64,000 nucleotides of DNA from Candidatus Opimibacter skivensis (GTDB lineage: Bacteria > Bacteroidota > Bacteroidia > Chitinophagales > Saprospiraceae), in contig JADKGY010000029.1 of the NCBI GenBank assembly GCA_016722045.1, positions 815,826-879,825 of the forward strand, given 5' to 3'. Of the stretch, positions 19,801-28,529 are shown piece by piece. The translations under genes and the position numbers were made by a program. The notes beneath the pieces are model-generated. The model was not told the origin of the DNA. It worked only from the letters and a program-made list of their open reading frames with translations, and did not search any database. Every line of letters begins with the position of its first letter. Positions within the stretch are counted from its first letter, which is position 1.

Positions 19801-20237
19801 TAAATATCAAGTAATCCATCATTATTAATATCAACCATGGTAACACCCGTTTTGAAACCATATCCACCTTCAACACCCGCAGTTGCCGTGATATCCAGGA
19901 ACTTAAAATTTCCTTCATTGAGATACAACTTGTGAAATACCATTCCTCCGCTGAAGTATAAATCTATCAATCCGTCATTATTTATATCTCCAGCTGCAAC
20001 CCCACCACCATTATATAAATAATCATACAAATTGATATTCATTTCTTCGGTTTCGCTAATGAAGTTCGCAAACTTGATCCCGGTGACGGTGGAATCCAGT
20101 TGGGTAAACAGCCGTTTTTCATATTTTGAAGTATCGGAATCGGTATTTGAAATTGCTTGGAATTTCTGTTCATTCCTGTTTTTATTACAAGAAATCAGGA
20201 ATACCAATGCGGTCAATAAAACCAGATAATTATTCAT
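16875..20237 (-). CDS. FG-GAP/VCBS-repeat lipoprotein with ASPIC/UnbV domain (CRTAC1-like)
   Basis: 1120 residues, starting with a lipoprotein signal whose acceptor is Cys17 (VFLISCNKN). The body is a run of calcium-binding FG-GAP/VCBS repeats, visible as D-x-[DN]-x-D-G-x-x-D-[IL] loops (e.g. DMDADGDLDLYL, DLDDDGDLDLFIG, DINGDGFPDIV), which usually fold as beta-propellers. Between the two repeat groups, at about residues 535-606, lies an ASPIC/UnbV segment (GTRIRIYTTDGK ... VHFGIGKTDSV). Such proteins are common surface lipoproteins in Bacteroidota, often near SusCD-like or haloperoxidase-like genes; their biochemical role is not settled. The haloperoxidase-like gene at 20399-21706 lies 161 bp upstream in the same direction, so the two may act together. 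The pair separates cassettes 2 and 3. Confidence 0.9.
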   Translation of the reverse strand: MNNYLVLLTALVFLISCNKNRNEQKFQAISNTDSDTSKYEKRLFTQLDSTVTGIKFANFISETEEMNINLYDYLYNGGGVAAGDINNDGLIDLYFSGGMVFHKLYLNEGNFKFLDITATAGVEGGYGFKTGVTMVDINNDGLLDIYMCKSMVSDPKYRKNILYVNNGDLTFTDRAEEYGLADASYSSQAYFFDMDADGDLDLYLVNHPWDLSEASNLKVEYNGKGQIEMRKTEDFNYISGRLYENTGKHFTDITHKAGVENSAFGLSAVIGDFNNDLRPDIYVCNDYIKPDFLYINNGDKTFTESFSDFFRHSSLSSMGSDFADINNDGYLDLITLDMLPRDHYRQNMLMMIQNYDKFDQMIKLGLEAQYVENCLQLNNGNGTFSDIAYMANTAATDWSWSALFADYDNDGWKDLFVSNGYKRDVTNMDYARYAVDSLRKEYAAKKVSMVKWVEQMPSVKLQSYLFRNKGGMYFSDESKTWNSGTPAFSNGAAYADLDNDGYLDIIVNNIDEPAFVLKNEGKSSRANNFIRFVLTNDKGKTAYGTRIRIYTTDGKFQDQVYYPTRGFFSSVEPVVHFGIGKTDSVASAEIIWPDRSIQVIENPEINKVLHITRNVSGKKYKPAPEQKLFFEDISVKLPPEAIHKENDFIDFKREPLLHQKYSEEGPASAAGDVNGDGLDDVYLGGAAGFAGKLLLQKKEGGFELAQTSIFKKDSLYEDIAALFFDADGNGSKDLIVISGGNEQPMNNKLYQSRLYINNGKGDFSKSVDGLPEQFSSGGCVAVADLDDDGDLDLFIGARVSPGRYPLPPESSLLRNDNGKFTNVTADWSEGLINIGMLTDAQFADLDKDGTQELILTGEWMPVTIFRKIDHKYVNVTTEFGISDLTGWWYTLEITDINGDGFPDIVAGNLGLNSHIQATKEKPATMFYKDFDNNGTTDPVLCYFNGDSSFPLQYRDRMLDQMIILKKRFTRYHTYANATIEDIFTPSQLKDVKTLNANTFTHTLFINQEGKRFIGQSLPMYTQISAMRAINALDINHDGVMDLVVGGNFYGTDAQFGRYDASVGSILIGDGKGQFQLVGPADSGFCIPGNVKSILPLKSSSGISLFVVRNNDRCSLFGLKK

Positions 20238-20398
20238 AAAAATTTATTAAGCCAGATCGGAAAAGTGAGCTATTCCATTAATGAATGCTGATTGATAATA
20301 CTTGCATCAGTAAAGATATTAGATGAATTTCATACTAAGTGCCTTCCCAGGCTGTGAACATCTCGGAGGAAATCAGTTCATGCCTATAGCAAAAACAG

Positions 20399-21706
20399 CT
20401 ATCTCAATTTTTCAAGTATAATCTGTCCGATGAAAATGCCTTGCCTGTTGCCTTCCTGGACACCATTCATATAGTGTATCCCTGCGTAGAAACGACTCAG
20501 GCTAACTTCCCACGCGGCCTCTTGAAAAGAAGGAAAACTTCGCACAGGTTGCTCGAAAAGAATTTCTGTTGAATCTGTAAAAGCATAGTTGTCACCATAG
20601 ATACTGGTGAGAATGGTAGCAGCTGCTGCCGATATAGCGCTATGCCCACTTGTGTATTCCGGAAAAGGGGGTGTCTGAATCAATGGCTTCCAATTGATGT
20701 CAATATTCTCCTGTATATAAGTAATCGGACGGACAAGATTGGTCTTATACTTTTCATACCAACATGAAATGATAGCATCATACATAGCAATAGCTGAATA
20801 CGTATATGACTTTGTAGTCTTGAACAAATCACTGTTTTCTTTCGTACTGATCTGGTTGATAATATTTAACCAGTGTCCGGGTGGCGCGATTTTATGTGTA
20901 ATAGCTACAAGGTGCCCATGATATTCAGAAGTATTTGGGTTGTCATCCCAAAACATTGCGATCTCCTTTTTATGATCATTCAGATCTTTTGACTGGAGGT
21001 AAACAGCATTTACCATTTTAAAGAATTCCGAGTTTTTTCCAGGATCGTACGACGGGGGAGGAGTCGATTTAAAGATACTTGCACTGTCGATAAGCAACGG
21101 CCTTAATTCGGCCCAGTGGGGTTCAAGACCTGCCGCATAATCCGGCGGTGTCTCAACCCATTCTCCACGTTTTTTTGTGCTAGTCCAGCGGTCCATCGTC
21201 CGTGTCTCCACATACTTGTCCTTACTTATCCATGAAATCAAGTGATGTGCTATTTCATCAGAACATTTTTCAGACGCTCCAATTACAGAGACATTTAAGC
21301 CTCCTTCTTTTGCAACTGTCAGGAAATGCTGAATCATTTCATCCATATAATGTTCAGAAAAAATAAGCTTTTTCGCAATCTTACAAAATGCCAGATTGGC
21401 GGTAAGTTCCGCATGAGCCCCATCAGTTTTAATTGAATCCAATGGTGTCAAACCGTTAAGTTTTCCCGCAATCGAGGGTAAGTTGTCTGGATAAAACTTT
21501 TGAATCGTAACGAAGTAGGCAATGTGTGGGTACACATATACCCTGGATGCGATTGGGGGTGGGTATCCATCTTCCATCGCTATTTCAAGAAGCCTTCTAT
21601 TCAATTGATGAAGATTAGCGACACCAAAAGGGTTGCTTTGTATCACTGAAGAATTTTTACAGCCATACATACCTAAAACTACCATCAAGAGAACTAATCT
21701 TCTCAT
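20399..21706 (-). CDS. vanadium-dependent haloperoxidase / PAP2-like lipoprotein
   Basis: 435 residues with a lipoprotein signal (acceptor Cys16, GMYGCKNSS). Three PAP2/haloperoxidase motifs are visible: K-x6-R-P (KYKTNLVRP, about residues 318-326), an SGH core (YTSGHSA, about 350-356) and S-R-x5-H (SRFYAGIH, about 401-408). The acidic residue that follows the His in classical haloperoxidases (H-x3-D) is a Gly here (HYMNG), and the residue before SGH is Thr rather than Pro. The oxyanion-binding fold is therefore likely, but halide oxidation versus phosphatase activity cannot be decided. It is probably periplasmic or on the outer membrane. A TATCTTTG string (minus strand, 21711-21718) directly abuts the start codon and resembles a -7 box; if used, the transcript would be almost leaderless. 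Confidence 0.85.
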   Translation of the reverse strand: MRRLVLLMVVLGMYGCKNSSVIQSNPFGVANLHQLNRRLLEIAMEDGYPPPIASRVYVYPHIAYFVTIQKFYPDNLPSIAGKLNGLTPLDSIKTDGAHAELTANLAFCKIAKKLIFSEHYMDEMIQHFLTVAKEGGLNVSVIGASEKCSDEIAHHLISWISKDKYVETRTMDRWTSTKKRGEWVETPPDYAAGLEPHWAELRPLLIDSASIFKSTPPPSYDPGKNSEFFKMVNAVYLQSKDLNDHKKEIAMFWDDNPNTSEYHGHLVAITHKIAPPGHWLNIINQISTKENSDLFKTTKSYTYSAIAMYDAIISCWYEKYKTNLVRPITYIQENIDINWKPLIQTPPFPEYTSGHSAISAAAATILTSIYGDNYAFTDSTEILFEQPVRSFPSFQEAAWEVSLSRFYAGIHYMNGVQEGNRQGIFIGQIILEKLR

Positions 21707-22086
21707 ATATCAAAGATAGAAATATACATCTTCATTGTCATTTACTAACTTAATTATTAATTCCGATAGTCAGTCATCCGGGAATTGTAAAAACTCCTCC
21801 CGACAAATGTATAATCACAATTACCACCGGCTCCATCGGCATGAATCCCAAAAATTTCACGCTCACGAAATATACAGGACTTTAGCAACTGTAAATACCA
21901 GCATCCCGCCTCGTTTAATTTTAGATCAGATATGTTTAATCCGAGCTTTTAATCCAGAAAATGATTTTCTCAACAAGCTAAACGGGTGCTCAATAAAAAG
22001 AGAATGGCCCCTATCATGTCAAATGATAGAGGCCATTCCTTAAACCGATCTATATCTCTATAAACCCGTCGCTGTTTTTCAGCTTC
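21707..22086. other. intergenic region holding the left end of cassette 3
   Basis: No gene is seen. From about 21982 the sequence is the same as 9711 onward, including the terminator hairpin. The part from 21707 to 21981 is unique and would contain the promoter of the haloperoxidase-like gene. Confidence 0.55.
21992..22037 (-). terminator. rho-independent terminator of giant gene 3
   Basis: It has the same 15-bp stem and minus-strand CTCTTTTTATT tail as 9716-9761. It begins about 50 bp after the stop codon. Confidence 0.88.
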
Positions 22087-25000
22087 TTATTCGATGATCA
22101 CCATCTTCTTCGTTGCTGTATACTCGTTAGCGTCGAGTCTGTAGTATAGTACTCCTACTGATGGGATCGATTTGCTGCTTACGGATATTGTGTTATATCC
22201 TTTCACAGATTCCTGATCCTTCACGAATAGTACTTTTCCTGTTACATCAAATAGTGTCAGCGTTACCTTGCCTGATGTTGGCATATCATAACCAATCACT
22301 GTGTTGCCTTTGAATGGATTTGGTTCGTTCTGATACAGCGCGAACTCTGCTCCATGCTCTGCTCCACGGAAGGTCAATTTCAGACCCTTGATGTCATCCT
22401 GGGTATTGTAAGCCTCTGCTTGTGTTTCTTTCGAATTCAACGCAATCATTGTGCTTAATTTACCCGGAGCTGTTGCCTGGAATTTAAGTGTGAACAATAC
22501 ATCAGATGCCTTAGCGCTTACGCCGCCTGCCTTATTCCAGCTGGCTGTCAACGTACTTCCAAATACACCCATGTTGTCATCACTCATGTTGATGATTCCT
22601 GACTCTACTCCTCTGAACTCAAGTCCTTGTGTCTGAAGGGTAAACTGGTAGCCTTCGATAGCTGCAAAATCATTTGAGCTGATCGCTACATCTACCATTT
22701 CTCCTGTAGTCACTACTCTGTCATTGGCTACAAAACTTACTACTCCCTTATCACTACGTGGCAATACTTGTTTTGCATTTGCCTGTACTGAGTTGTTTAC
22801 ATCTCCGATCTTGATCGCTACAAAATCCTTGTCATATTGATTTGAATTCATGTTCACTACGTCTATCACCTCATCAAATGGCCATGGATGTGTTGCATCT
22901 GCAAACTGGTATGATTTATCCACAAATCTCCAGCTCTTGTTGGCAGGAAGTTCTGTGTAGATACCAAGGATCAGCTTACGTAATTCTACTAGGTCGATTG
23001 CACTTACACTCTGGCTATTGTTTGCATCTGCTGCGATCAGGTCATATGGACTTGTCAGTGGCTCGATACCTAACAAATGTTTCTGTATACGTACAAGGTC
23101 TAGTGTTGATACTCCATTTCTGTGTGCATCATTGCGATCTGCATTCAATGTGTAGTTATCTGGTATTATGATATTGCTGAAGTTGTATTTACCATTTTCT
23201 ACAGTTACGTAGGTTGGGAATACGTGTCCAGGGCTTGTCAATGTTACCGATACCTTCTCTACAGCCTGTACATCTTCTGTCAGGATCTCTCCTGCCAGTA
23301 TGCTACCTGATGTATCAGGACAAACGTGTGCATTGTCCGTGATCACGATCGTCGTCGTGCAGAAGTCTTTGTTCCGCTCACTCCAGCTGATCTGTCCGTT
23401 ACAATTATCATCCGTTCCTCCGTCTGCTACCCAGATATTCACCGCAAGTTCTACTCCGAATGCAGGTACATTATCACATGTGTATGTAAAGCTTGGTGTA
23501 TAGCTTGTTCCACTGAAACTGTATAACAAGTCTTCCTCTGCTGTACAATCATCAAAGCTTGATGCATTGAAATCTTTTGCCCAGATTGTTACCTGGCCGC
23601 CGATCGGCATCACTACTGTGCTCAATCCGTTGATACATACCGGTGATGGCTGTTTGCAATCTTCCAGTCTGATCAGATACTCACAATGGCTCCAGTTACC
23701 GCAACCATCCTCTGCACTCCACAATAACTTGTGATAGTCTCCGCAGAATGGACTGTTGTATGGTAAGCCATTATCCCGTATCGATTTGATCGAATTCGTC
23801 CTTGTATCAAAACAAAGATTTGCATTGTGACTTGAATCTGTCGCTACGGATGTCAATGGTTTTACATAGATGAACTCATCTCCATTGAATGGATACAGTT
23901 TCACATCATAGTTCACGATGTCGCTACATGTTTCGTGTACTGTCTGGCACAGGTTCAAATGAACACTGCAGCTTGATGATAATGGATTGTTATGACCTAA
24001 GAAAGCCTGGTTGTTCGCCGGCAGTGATACGCCATCATCAGCTACGCATAGTGTCACTGGTCCGGTTGGGCAATTCAGGAACTCTGGTCCTTCGTTGTCG
24101 TGTACCTTGATCACCTGTACATAATGCCACAAACCTTCTCCTGTCAATGAATTATACTGGCACCAGTCTATCACTGACCAATGACGCAGAATCTTGAAGC
24201 ATGCTCCGTCTACAAACTCAAATCGCTGATCTTCATACGCTACTCCAATTAAACTGCATGCATCATCGTATACGATTGGTTCTCCTGTATCGCCGAGGTC
24301 ATCAGGACATGATGTCAACAATACATCACATGGCCATACCACATCATCATTGTTATATAAACCACATGTTATGTCTGTGATAAAGAATGGATCGAAATCT
24401 ACTACCCAGATTCTCTGTGTACATGTACCTGGTGCGATTCCCTGATTTCCATCACTTGCACTGAATCTACGCTCTACCAGTTTCACTGCTCCTGCAGGTG
24501 CTCCCGGAGGTAATGCATCTCCACTGCAATCATTCACCACTCTTACTCTTACCTGTAGGTTCACTTCACAGTTGTCATCTGCCCATCCGTCTATCCCCCA
24601 GAAATGTGGGTGACTTACGTGTGGATTTCCCGGATCATTGATGATGATATCCTGACGTACACTTTCGTCATCATTGTACTGGAATGCATCATACATGTTT
24701 CCGAATACAGGGCTTAATGGATCTTCATCCAGATTTCCGTTATTGTTTCCGTCTGCATCTACAAATGTGCCTTCCTGTACATTGAACCAGAAATCGCAGC
24801 TCACTGTGATATCAGGTGGGCACTGTACGAATGGGGATATCTTATCCTGTACGATTGCTTCTACCATGCAGAAGTTTCTGTTTCCGGCTGCATCCGTTAC
24901 TTCAAGTTCAACCATGATCGGGCCTGCTCCTACGTCGCAGCATGCAAATGGTACGCATGGACGTGATACTGTTCCCTTGTCACGACTGTTTACAGGTGGT

Positions 25001-28000
25001 ATACCACCTGGTATATCATCTACACAGGCTCCGTCTGTTGTCCAGTCGAAATCAATGCAGCTTTCCATTCTGCGTGCTCTGAATGTTACAGGGCCGCATG
25101 CATCATATGAACCGTCATCAAATACCTTGGCAGGCACAAGTGTGATTCCAAATGGTCCGTCGTTCGTAAGTGATACTACTGTATGTTCATCACAAAGAGC
25201 TACAGGTACAACATCATCTACCACCGTGATGGTAAAGCTGCATGAGCTATGATTGCCACACTCATCCGTTGCTGTCCAGGTTACTGTGACAGTACCAACT
25301 GGTACTTGATTTAATACGTAGTTGTTTCCAAAGTTTACGATATGGCCACCTGTTGCTGTTAAGGCTAGTGTCCATGCTGATCCGCATGCATCTGTTACCG
25401 TTGGTTTTGGTACGCTCACATTCGCATAGCAATACCAGAAATCTGTTCCTACTGTAAGATCTGATGGGCATGAAATAATCGGTGCCTCATCATCAGCCAG
25501 TTTGATCACCTGTACACACTCCAGTGTTGTCTGTGTACACCAGTCAAGTATTGTCCATGTACGTACGATCTTAACCCCGTTTCCGCAATCATTTAATGTA
25601 TGATCCCAGAAGCCTACGAAGATGTTACATACATTGTTATCATCTGTTATCGGTGTACCATTTACGGAAGGCCAGCCTGTATTTGATGGATCTGTTGATT
25701 CTCCACAATGACCTACATAAGCCGCTGGACAATCTACACTATCAAGTACCAATGGAAGAACTGTAATAACCTGATCACAAGCCGCTGTGTTTCCACTTTG
25801 GTCTGTGGCAACCCAATGACGTGTTATTAATAACCCTTCACATGGATCTCCTGATTCTGTATCTGTATACGTTAAATCAACATCACCGCAATTGTCTGCT
25901 GGATCAAGCTGTGGTAAGTTAACATTGATAAATACACCCACTTCACGGATGTGTCCATCATCACCTGCTGCGTTATCTGATATTTTCACTTTCCATACAC
26001 CACTTGCGTCAAGCGCATTAAAGTTGAATAATAATGGAGTAGCAACACCTGCAACCATAGGTTGCATTCTGAAACCAGGTGCACCATTGAGTTGATTACA
26101 TAATGTAACCGCGAAACCCGCATCGTCCAATATAGCGTTGATAGGCCAATCTTGTCCTACACATCCTCCAATCGTAAAGATTGATTTTGTAAGTCCTGAT
26201 GGTGAGGTTAACTCAACATTCAAGTCGGGTAACCAAGTGTGGTCGTCTATTTTGATTCGTACATCCACATCAAGTACAGGAGTTCCTGTAGGCAGATAAC
26301 TAAAATCAAAATTGTATGTGAATGAATTTGTTTCTACTAAATCATTTAATCCTGTATACAGGATATTCTGATACCCTATGAGTTCTGGAGCAGGTACTGT
26401 TGGAAGAGCTTCTCCGCACAGTACTGTTATATTACGACACTCAATTGTAGGTGGCAGTTTGTCCTCTACACTGATTGTTCCCCAACAGCTGTTGCCTGTC
26501 TCTGGATCAAAAACCGTAACCGTCAATGTCTGGCCAACAGCTGAACTGTTGATCGTTACTCCACCCTGGCCTGAGCCAAAACCCTGAATGCTGACCAGGT
26601 AGTCATCATAACATCCATACACATCTCCTTCAAGGATCATGCTGGTTGAAACGAATGCCTCACATTCATCATTCACAGATACCTGTACATTATCATTACA
26701 AGCAAGAGTTGTCGATGGACTTGGAAACTCGTTAACAGTGATATTGAAACAACATGAAGTTGTTACAGGTGCTCCTGCAGCATTATTAGCAGTTACAGAA
26801 TAACAATTCTGTGTTGTACCAATAGGGAATGCAGATCCACTTGGCAATCCTGAAGTAAGAACAGGTAAAGCCGGGAGTATTGATGAAACAACAAAATTCG
26901 AAATATTGACTGTACATGGGCCAAAACCACCATCAAGTGTGAAAGCAGAAAGAGCCAAACGTCCATTAGCTGGCACTGATACCATAACAGTACCATTTTG
27001 GTTTGTTGCACCATTGATATTCGTAATTCTTGTCCAAAGACCTTCTTGATTTCCAAAATTTGTATTTGCAAAATTCTGGGCATTGGTACCAAGCAACATC
27101 TCGAAGCGATCAAAAAACGGACCATCATTAGTTGTATATGTCCAGTTAAATGACACATTCTGAGAAGCACCGGTATTATTTGTCCATTCAACACCATTGA
27201 AGAAAAAGATGTTTGGCCCTGGAGAAAATCCAAAGTCTGCATCTTTCAACTGCAACGTAGTATTGGTAGGGCTATTAAATGTAATAGCATATGCATTTGT
27301 GAATGGTGTCGGTGGATTTGTGAAAATACCCGCATCATACTGGTAGTAGTTAATAGCTGAAGGAGCATATGCACCTTGAAAGCCGGTGACTGAACCGCCA
27401 ATTAAACAATTTCCGGTAGTTGGTACAGTATAGCTAAGTATAGCTGAACAAGCACCAGGATCAAGTGTAACTGTTAAGTTGGCCGGACAAACTAAAGCAC
27501 ATGGCACAAATGGTACTGCCTGAGCTAATGTGAGCATGTCAACATCAGTTCCACCGGATTCACCTTTACTGTTCAGTGTTACCACCATAGGTCCGGTAAA
27601 GTTGGCTGGAACGGCAATATCGACTGTCAGATTTTGAGCACCAGCTTGCCAGAAACCGCAAAAGGAGTTACCCATTGCGCCCAGGCCACAAACAGCACCT
27701 GTTGCTGTACACCAGGATACTGATGGTGAACAAATGAGTCTTACACCTACCTGAGTAGCACAGCCACCAGTTCCATTTGGAGCTGCAGAATTGACAGTAA
27801 CGCCTGCTGGAAAGGTAAGAGTGAGCCGGTCAACCCACTCACTGCCGACACCTGTGACGGTGAAAGCAAGGGCATTATTTTGCCCAGGAGTATACATAGT
27901 ACTTCCTGCATTTGCAAACGTTAGGGCAATTACTGCCTTAGCATTTGTTGCGAACCCAAGGCTGAGTACACAAGCAAACAGGAGACTCCCGACCAGCTTA

Positions 28001-28032
28001 TTTGATAAAATAGTAAAATTTTTCTTTTTCAT
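22087..28032 (-). CDS. giant HYR/P-domain/dockerin T9SS surface protein 3 (intact copy)
   Basis: About 1981 residues from the preferred ATG at 28032 (signal peptide MKKKNFTILSNK...NAKA); an upstream ATG at 28092 overlaps the small-gene stop (TAATG). Layout, counted from 28032: a head of about 140 residues unique to this copy; HYR-like CPANLTV near 180; a Gly/Asn/Thr-rich region; the DVYGCYDDY module; a P-like domain at about 545-698; the RTWTILDWC motif near 820; several HYR-like and Cys-rich modules to about 1600; a dockerin-like duplicated segment at about 1630-1690 (LDLVRIQKHLLG, AIDLVELRKLILG); a cohesin-like beta domain at about 1762-1895; and a T9SS type-A sorting domain in the last 85 residues (NEPNPF, TLFDVTGKV). 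It should be exported through T9SS and attached to or released from the cell surface. Many paired Cys suggest disulfides. Substrate or partner unknown. It serves as the reference for the frameshifts in the other two copies. Confidence 0.92.
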   Translation of the reverse strand: MKKKNFTILSNKLVGSLLFACVLSLGFATNAKAVIALTFANAGSTMYTPGQNNALAFTVTGVGSEWVDRLTLTFPAGVTVNSAAPNGTGGCATQVGVRLICSPSVSWCTATGAVCGLGAMGNSFCGFWQAGAQNLTVDIAVPANFTGPMVVTLNSKGESGGTDVDMLTLAQAVPFVPCALVCPANLTVTLDPGACSAILSYTVPTTGNCLIGGSVTGFQGAYAPSAINYYQYDAGIFTNPPTPFTNAYAITFNSPTNTTLQLKDADFGFSPGPNIFFFNGVEWTNNTGASQNVSFNWTYTTNDGPFFDRFEMLLGTNAQNFANTNFGNQEGLWTRITNINGATNQNGTVMVSVPANGRLALSAFTLDGGFGPCTVNISNFVVSSILPALPVLTSGLPSGSAFPIGTTQNCYSVTANNAAGAPVTTSCCFNITVNEFPSPSTTLACNDNVQVSVNDECEAFVSTSMILEGDVYGCYDDYLVSIQGFGSGQGGVTINSSAVGQTLTVTVFDPETGNSCWGTISVEDKLPPTIECRNITVLCGEALPTVPAPELIGYQNILYTGLNDLVETNSFTYNFDFSYLPTGTPVLDVDVRIKIDDHTWLPDLNVELTSPSGLTKSIFTIGGCVGQDWPINAILDDAGFAVTLCNQLNGAPGFRMQPMVAGVATPLLFNFNALDASGVWKVKISDNAAGDDGHIREVGVFINVNLPQLDPADNCGDVDLTYTDTESGDPCEGLLITRHWVATDQSGNTAACDQVITVLPLVLDSVDCPAAYVGHCGESTDPSNTGWPSVNGTPITDDNNVCNIFVGFWDHTLNDCGNGVKIVRTWTILDWCTQTTLECVQVIKLADDEAPIISCPSDLTVGTDFWYCYANVSVPKPTVTDACGSAWTLALTATGGHIVNFGNNYVLNQVPVGTVTVTWTATDECGNHSSCSFTITVVDDVVPVALCDEHTVVSLTNDGPFGITLVPAKVFDDGSYDACGPVTFRARRMESCIDFDWTTDGACVDDIPGGIPPVNSRDKGTVSRPCVPFACCDVGAGPIMVELEVTDAAGNRNFCMVEAIVQDKISPFVQCPPDITVSCDFWFNVQEGTFVDADGNNNGNLDEDPLSPVFGNMYDAFQYNDDESVRQDIIINDPGNPHVSHPHFWGIDGWADDNCEVNLQVRVRVVNDCSGDALPPGAPAGAVKLVERRFSASDGNQGIAPGTCTQRIWVVDFDPFFITDITCGLYNNDDVVWPCDVLLTSCPDDLGDTGEPIVYDDACSLIGVAYEDQRFEFVDGACFKILRHWSVIDWCQYNSLTGEGLWHYVQVIKVHDNEGPEFLNCPTGPVTLCVADDGVSLPANNQAFLGHNNPLSSSCSVHLNLCQTVHETCSDIVNYDVKLYPFNGDEFIYVKPLTSVATDSSHNANLCFDTRTNSIKSIRDNGLPYNSPFCGDYHKLLWSAEDGCGNWSHCEYLIRLEDCKQPSPVCINGLSTVVMPIGGQVTIWAKDFNASSFDDCTAEEDLLYSFSGTSYTPSFTYTCDNVPAFGVELAVNIWVADGGTDDNCNGQISWSERNKDFCTTTIVITDNAHVCPDTSGSILAGEILTEDVQAVEKVSVTLTSPGHVFPTYVTVENGKYNFSNIIIPDNYTLNADRNDAHRNGVSTLDLVRIQKHLLGIEPLTSPYDLIAADANNSQSVSAIDLVELRKLILGIYTELPANKSWRFVDKSYQFADATHPWPFDEVIDVVNMNSNQYDKDFVAIKIGDVNNSVQANAKQVLPRSDKGVVSFVANDRVVTTGEMVDVAISSNDFAAIEGYQFTLQTQGLEFRGVESGIINMSDDNMGVFGSTLTASWNKAGGVSAKASDVLFTLKFQATAPGKLSTMIALNSKETQAEAYNTQDDIKGLKLTFRGAEHGAEFALYQNEPNPFKGNTVIGYDMPTSGKVTLTLFDVTGKVLFVKDQESVKGYNTISVSSKSIPSVGVLYYRLDANEYTATKKMVIIE

Positions 28033-28091
28033 GAGATTACCATTAAGGATTTTATTCAAGATTGGTTTCTTTTGATATGTCTTTGTATTCA

Positions 28092-28529
28092 TTAGTTCGT
28101 AATTAATGCCATTAGATTCGAACGAGAGGTATTAATCGTTGTAATCCTTGATTGAGGCTGACCCTGTGTATTTACGATAGCATCGAGATCTATTACTCCC
28201 TGAGCAACTTCTCCGGCAGTTTTAGCTTTTTCAATGAACAATGAGTAATAAGCCAATTCGAAAGTCTTTAATTGCGAATTGCTTGTCTGAGCAGGAGTCA
28301 TTGAGCCAGTTGTGGATTGTCCACTTCCATTGGAATTCTTAGCCACTACTGCTTTTACACCACCCTCTGACCGAATAAGGTCCATGGCATTCGTTACAGC
28401 AGTAACGGCCTCATTAAGAGGCTTGTAATTCTGAGCTTGTGTCCTTGTAAGACCTATGCTCAGAAGCACAAGCATTACAGGGAGCACTTTTACCCAGAAG
28501 GATGATAATGGAGAAAATGTACTTTTCAT
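28092..28529 (-). CDS. small secreted helical protein 3, cassette partner of giant 3
   Basis: 145 residues with a signal peptide ending RTQAQ. The mature helical domain is nearly identical to 15820-16257 (differences include NAMDLIRSEGG for NAIDLLRSEGG). The TAA stop overlaps an ATG in frame with the giant gene (TAATG). Strong conservation of the small gene while the giant's head diverges suggests that the small protein interacts with the constant part or with the export machinery rather than with the head. This is inference; no named family is recognised. Confidence 0.82.
   Translation of the reverse strand: MKSTFSPLSSFWVKVLPVMLVLLSIGLTRTQAQNYKPLNEAVTAVTNAMDLIRSEGGVKAVVAKNSNGSGQSTTGSMTPAQTSNSQLKTFELAYYSLFIEKAKTAGEVAQGVIDLDAIVNTQGQPQSRITTINTSRSNLMALITN

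Larger units (their letters stand above)
21982..28529 (-). repeat. cassette 3: 6.5-kb duplicated unit (terminator + giant gene + small gene)
   Basis: This is the second copy of 9711-16257. Near-identity runs from AACGGGTGCTC at 21982 to 27514, breaks for about 486 bp (27515-28000) and resumes from TTTGATAAAATAG at 28001 through the small gene. A shorter variable patch (about 26010-26135) covers part of the P-like domain. Confidence 0.88.
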
